This document shows positions 61,230-64,000 of a stretch of DNA of 64,000 bases, piece by piece. The notes under the pieces are model-generated. The model was not told the origin of the DNA, searched no databases, and saw only the letters and a program-made list of their open reading frames with translations. Every line of letters begins with the position of its first letter. The first letter of the stretch is position 1. Origin of the DNA: CAWCPR01 sp963797475 (lineage in GTDB: Bacteria > Chloroflexota > Anaerolineae > Anaerolineales > UBA4823); assembly GCA_963797475.1 (NCBI GenBank), contig CAWCPR010000003.1, positions 1-64,000 on the forward strand, in the 5' to 3' direction. Both the position numbers and the translations under genes were made by a program.

Positions 61230-62777
61230 TTAGAAAAACATCATAACAGCCCGGTTGATCACATTGAGAATCCAGGCCGGGTAGACGCCGATCCAAAGCA
61301 TCAAGATCATCAAGGGGACAATCACAAAAATTTCACGAGGGTTGATCTCGGTCAGATGGCCGACCCAGTGCTCGTTCAAAGGCCCATGCAAAACCTTTTT
61401 TATGCCTTTAAGGATGTAAGCGCCTGTGAAAAACAAGCCGATCATTGCTAAGGCTGTATATACCGTGAAAATTGGCCAGGTGCCTCTCACAACCAGAAAC
61501 TCGGAGATAAACCCATTTAAACCCGGAAGTCCCAGGGAGGCCATCGAAGTGAATATCAAAATGCCTCCATATAAAGGCACCAGAGGGAACAGGCCGCCAT
61601 ATTCATTTAAGTCGCGGGTATGCGTGCGCTCATAAATAACGCCAACCAGGAAAAACATCCCTGCAGCAGACAGGCCGTGGTTGAACATTTGCAGCACAGC
61701 GCCGTTCAAGGCGATCGTCGCACTCTCGGTACCTGTAGCGTAGGCAGCCGCGGCGATGCCCAGCACAACGAAGCCCATATGGTTGACTGAGGAATAGGCC
61801 ACCAACCGTTTGAAATCATCCTGGCCAAAAGAAGCCAACGCTCCGAAGATGATCGCCATCGTCGCGAGGAAAGCCAACGCACCGGCGTAAAATTTGGCTT
61901 CGACCGGGTACAAGGGAAGCACCAACCGCAGAAAACCGTAGGCTCCTAACTTAAGCAGCACACCTGCCAGGATCATCGAGCCAGCAGTTGGCGCTTCGGT
62001 ATGGGCGTCGGGGAGCCAGGTGTGGAATGGCCAGATCGGAACTTTAATGGCGAAGGCAATGGTAAATGCCCAGAAAGCGATAGCTTTTACAGTGCCAATT
62101 GGCAGACCAAATAGCGTCCCGTCTAATGTAGGCCATTTAGCAAATAACACCGGTAAATCAAACGTCCCGGAGACTACACCGATCATTTGAATAGCCAGGA
62201 GCAAACCCAGCGAGCCCGCCATGGTATAGATCATGAACTTGAACGAAGCATATGTGCGGGCAGGGATTGTTCGACCGGCCCAAATCTGGCGCTCGCCTTT
62301 TTCACTTCCCCACTGGTTGATGAGAAAATACATTGGCACCAGGCCAAACTCCCAGAAGACAAAGAAAATCAAGAGGTCCAACGAGATAAAAACTCCCAGC
62401 ATCCCCATTTCCAGTAAGAAGAACAGAATCATATACGCTTTGACCTGGTCTTTGATCGAGAAAGATGCCAGAATGGCGAGGGGGTTGAGCAGTGTGGTCA
62501 GCAGAACCATCGTCAGCGATATTCCGTCCACCCCAACATGGTATGTAGAGTTGATTGCTGCGTACCAAATGTACTGCTCTTCAAATTGGAAGCCAGGTTG
62601 GCCGGTGTTGAACCCAAACCAAAGCGCCAAAGACAGAGCCAGCGGGACCAGGCTGAGCACAAACGCGGCCCAGCGGATAAGACTCACTTGTTCGCCCGGC
62701 AATATAAATAAAATAATGGCTGCCAGTAAAGGCGAGAACAAGATGAATGTGAGTAAATGATTTGCGATGAAATCCAT
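61230..62777 (-). CDS. nuoM: NADH-quinone oxidoreductase subunit M, first copy
   Basis: Antiporter-like proton-pumping subunit of 515 aa with the full set of canonical residues: Glu in FFVFWEFGLVPMYFLINQWG (TM5), Lys in FAIKVPIWPFHTWLPDAHTEAP (TM7, around 62020-62055), Lys in AGVLLKLGAYGFLR (TM8), and Glu in PGLNGFISEFLVV (TM12). HMGFVVLGIAA is also conserved. It lies 23 nt after nuoL and is the ordinary NuoM; the neighbouring second copy differs from it strongly, so the pair is not a recent duplication. Confidence 0.95.
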   Translation of the reverse strand: MDFIANHLLTFILFSPLLAAIILFILPGEQVSLIRWAAFVLSLVPLALSLALWFGFNTGQPGFQFEEQYIWYAAINSTYHVGVDGISLTMVLLTTLLNPLAILASFSIKDQVKAYMILFFLLEMGMLGVFISLDLLIFFVFWEFGLVPMYFLINQWGSEKGERQIWAGRTIPARTYASFKFMIYTMAGSLGLLLAIQMIGVVSGTFDLPVLFAKWPTLDGTLFGLPIGTVKAIAFWAFTIAFAIKVPIWPFHTWLPDAHTEAPTAGSMILAGVLLKLGAYGFLRLVLPLYPVEAKFYAGALAFLATMAIIFGALASFGQDDFKRLVAYSSVNHMGFVVLGIAAAAYATGTESATIALNGAVLQMFNHGLSAAGMFFLVGVIYERTHTRDLNEYGGLFPLVPLYGGILIFTSMASLGLPGLNGFISEFLVVRGTWPIFTVYTALAMIGLFFTGAYILKGIKKVLHGPLNEHWVGHLTEINPREIFVIVPLMILMLWIGVYPAWILNVINRAVMMFF

Positions 62778-62800
62778 CGGTCGTTACTCCTCAAACCGGT

Positions 62801-64000
62801 CTATCGGGAAAAGACCAGCAGATAATAAAACAGCGCGCTGAACGCTGCGACGCTTATCAATGCCAGGATCATGTATTGCTGCACACGCCCGGTTTGGACT
62901 GTGCGAAACGTCCGGCCCAATTTCTTAAAGCTCTCGCCAACCAGGTCGCCGAAACCATTAATGATGGGCTTGTCGAAATAGTTCCGCAGACCGCTTCCAA
63001 TTATGCTCGAGAGCCTGGCTAATCCATGCAGGAAACCGTCAATAACACCTTGATCCAGCCATTTGGAAGTGAAGGTTTCAGCCAGCCAATAAGAGGGCTT
63101 GACAAACAGGAAATCGTACAATTCATCGAAATAATACTTGTTTTGCAACCAGGTATAGACAACACCGAGCGGTTTCTTCAACGGATCCGGCTGTCCGGCT
63201 TGTACGTTTCGATACACCCACCAACCCAGGGTTAACCCACCCAGGGCGACCACCAGTGAAGTCAGAAGCGGTATGATATTAAACAAGATCGCCTCGGGAC
63301 GTTCGATCAGGGTCCCACCCACGAACTCGTGGAAGAAATTGTGGACGAACAAGCTCAAGACCGGAAACCCTTCAGGGATGCCCACCCAACCGGCGCAGAT
63401 CGCCAACACTGCCAGGACGATCAATGGCAAGGTCATCGTCCAGGGGGTTTCCTGGGCGTGCTCGGCTGACTGGGTGCGAGGCTCGCCTAAAAAGGTGAGT
63501 GTAATCTGGCGCATTGTGTAAAAAGCGGTCAATAATGCCGCCACCGCCAGCGTTAGAAAGACAGCCCAATGACCATGAGTGAAAGCATCCGCAAAAATTT
63601 CATCTTTCGACCAAAATCCAGCCGTGATAATCGGGAAACCGGACAGGGCAAACCCGCCGATCAAGAATGTCCAAAAAGTGATCGGCATTTTCTTGCGCAG
63701 CCCGCCCATATTGAACATATCCTGCGGGTCAACATGTTCGCCCGTATGCATTACACCGTGCTCGACGCCATGAATTACAGAGCCGGAACCGAGAAAAAGC
63801 AAGGCTTTGAAAAATGCATGCGTGATCAGGTGGAAAGCCGCTGCAACGTACGCGCCAATTCCCAGGGCGGCGATCATATACCCCAACTGAGAAATCGTCG
63901 AATAAGCCAGCACGCGCTTGATATCGTTTTGCGACACGGCGATGGTCGCGGCGAAGAGCGCAGTAAATGCCCCGATGAAAGAAACGATTACCATCGTGGG
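62801..64000 (-). CDS. nuoL: NADH-quinone oxidoreductase subunit L, partial (5' end beyond window)
   Basis: Distal antiporter-like subunit; about 400 C-terminal residues are visible, and the N-terminus lies past 64000. Seen are SQNDIKRVLAYSTISQLGYM (TM8 region), HAFFKALLFLGSGSVIHG, GFPIITAGFWSKDEI, YYFDELYDFLFVKP and the long lateral helix before the last transmembrane helix. Between VIDG and QTGR this helix region has 46 residues, against about 20 in ordinary NuoL as I recall them. It appears duplicated internally (DQGVIDGF and DKPIINGF). This would let it span an additional NuoM. Confidence 0.94.
   Translation of the reverse strand, partial: PTMVIVSFIGAFTALFAATIAVSQNDIKRVLAYSTISQLGYMIAALGIGAYVAAAFHLITHAFFKALLFLGSGSVIHGVEHGVMHTGEHVDPQDMFNMGGLRKKMPITFWTFLIGGFALSGFPIITAGFWSKDEIFADAFTHGHWAVFLTLAVAALLTAFYTMRQITLTFLGEPRTQSAEHAQETPWTMTLPLIVLAVLAICAGWVGIPEGFPVLSLFVHNFFHEFVGGTLIERPEAILFNIIPLLTSLVVALGGLTLGWWVYRNVQAGQPDPLKKPLGVVYTWLQNKYYFDELYDFLFVKPSYWLAETFTSKWLDQGVIDGFLHGLARLSSIIGSGLRNYFDKPIINGFGDLVGESFKKLGRTFRTVQTGRVQQYMILALISVAAFSALFYYLLVFSR

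Noticed and set aside
59738..62777. Two nuoM genes as a recent tandem duplication
   Set aside because: The proteins differ strongly, including at the TM7 motif, so they are distinct NuoM types rather than a fresh duplicate or assembly repeat.
1..64000. CRISPR arrays, insertion sequences, prophage or integrase genes
   Set aside because: No spaced direct repeats, transposase or phage motifs were seen; apart from the pckA scar the region reads as stable core chromosome.

Overview
The window reads as a chromosomal segment of a Chloroflexota bacterium, most likely Anaerolineae-like. This assignment is my inference from gene content, not from a marker comparison. Supporting traits are an archaeal-type prolyl-tRNA synthetase, a eukaryotic-type citrate synthase, a type 2 isopentenyl-diphosphate isomerase, a complex I cluster with two NuoM genes, an ATP synthase b subunit fused to a shortened delta subunit, and a long acidic NusA tail. 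Nearly all of it is core-genome coding DNA. I saw no phage, insertion sequence, CRISPR array or rRNA.

Layout. 0-7 kb: glnS divergent from a tRNA-Gln(CUG), then sucCD, acpP, and an isoprenoid pair (fni plus a prenyl diphosphate synthase). 7-16 kb: hemW, a LysM protein, a TCA/redox group read leftward (trxB-mdh-gltA), ilvE, a decayed pckA, and a CBS-pair protein. 16-22.6 kb: rpsO-pnp, then a leftward operon of mazG-like, LOG-family, proS and a HEAT-repeat gene. 22.7-28 kb: two orphan oligopeptide-type ABC permeases, a DHH-CBS-nucleotidyltransferase fusion and a GNAT gene. 28-37.3 kb: the nusA-ylxR-infB-rbfA-nrnA-truB-ribF translation operon (rimP absent), continuing into thyA-dfrA. 37.3-41.4 kb: a tryptophan T-box leader with trpB2, a flavoprotein and a methyltransferase. 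41.4-51.2 kb: a very large membrane histidine kinase, a kinase-like DUF4032 protein coupled to a heterodimeric ABC exporter, and a Cys-rich protein. 51.3-54 kb: an AarF/UbiB kinase and a formate/nitrite transporter. 54-64 kb: murE, ATP synthase genes atpI-atpB-atpE-atpFH without the F1 genes, then nuoN-nuoM-nuoM-nuoL of complex I, with nuoL cut by the window edge.

Most notable points. (1) Tandem NuoM genes together with a NuoL whose lateral helix carries about 26 extra residues, which looks like an internal duplication; this fits the expanded '2M' complex I. (2) A delta subunit reduced to its C-terminal domain on the b subunit. (3) A thioredoxin reductase ORF that reads in frame through an intact terminator and ribosome binding site into malate dehydrogenase. 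(4) A pckA remnant with both a 5' deletion and a frameshift, beside a 46-bp near-perfect palindrome. (5) A Trp T-box leader containing a second terminator-like hairpin before the antiterminator. (6) Several genes whose -10 box lies only 6-11 nt from the start codon, which predicts leaderless mRNAs.

The genes serve central carbon metabolism (sucCD, gltA, mdh, pckA remnant), respiration (nuo, atp) and information processing (nusA operon, pnp-rpsO, tRNA synthetases).
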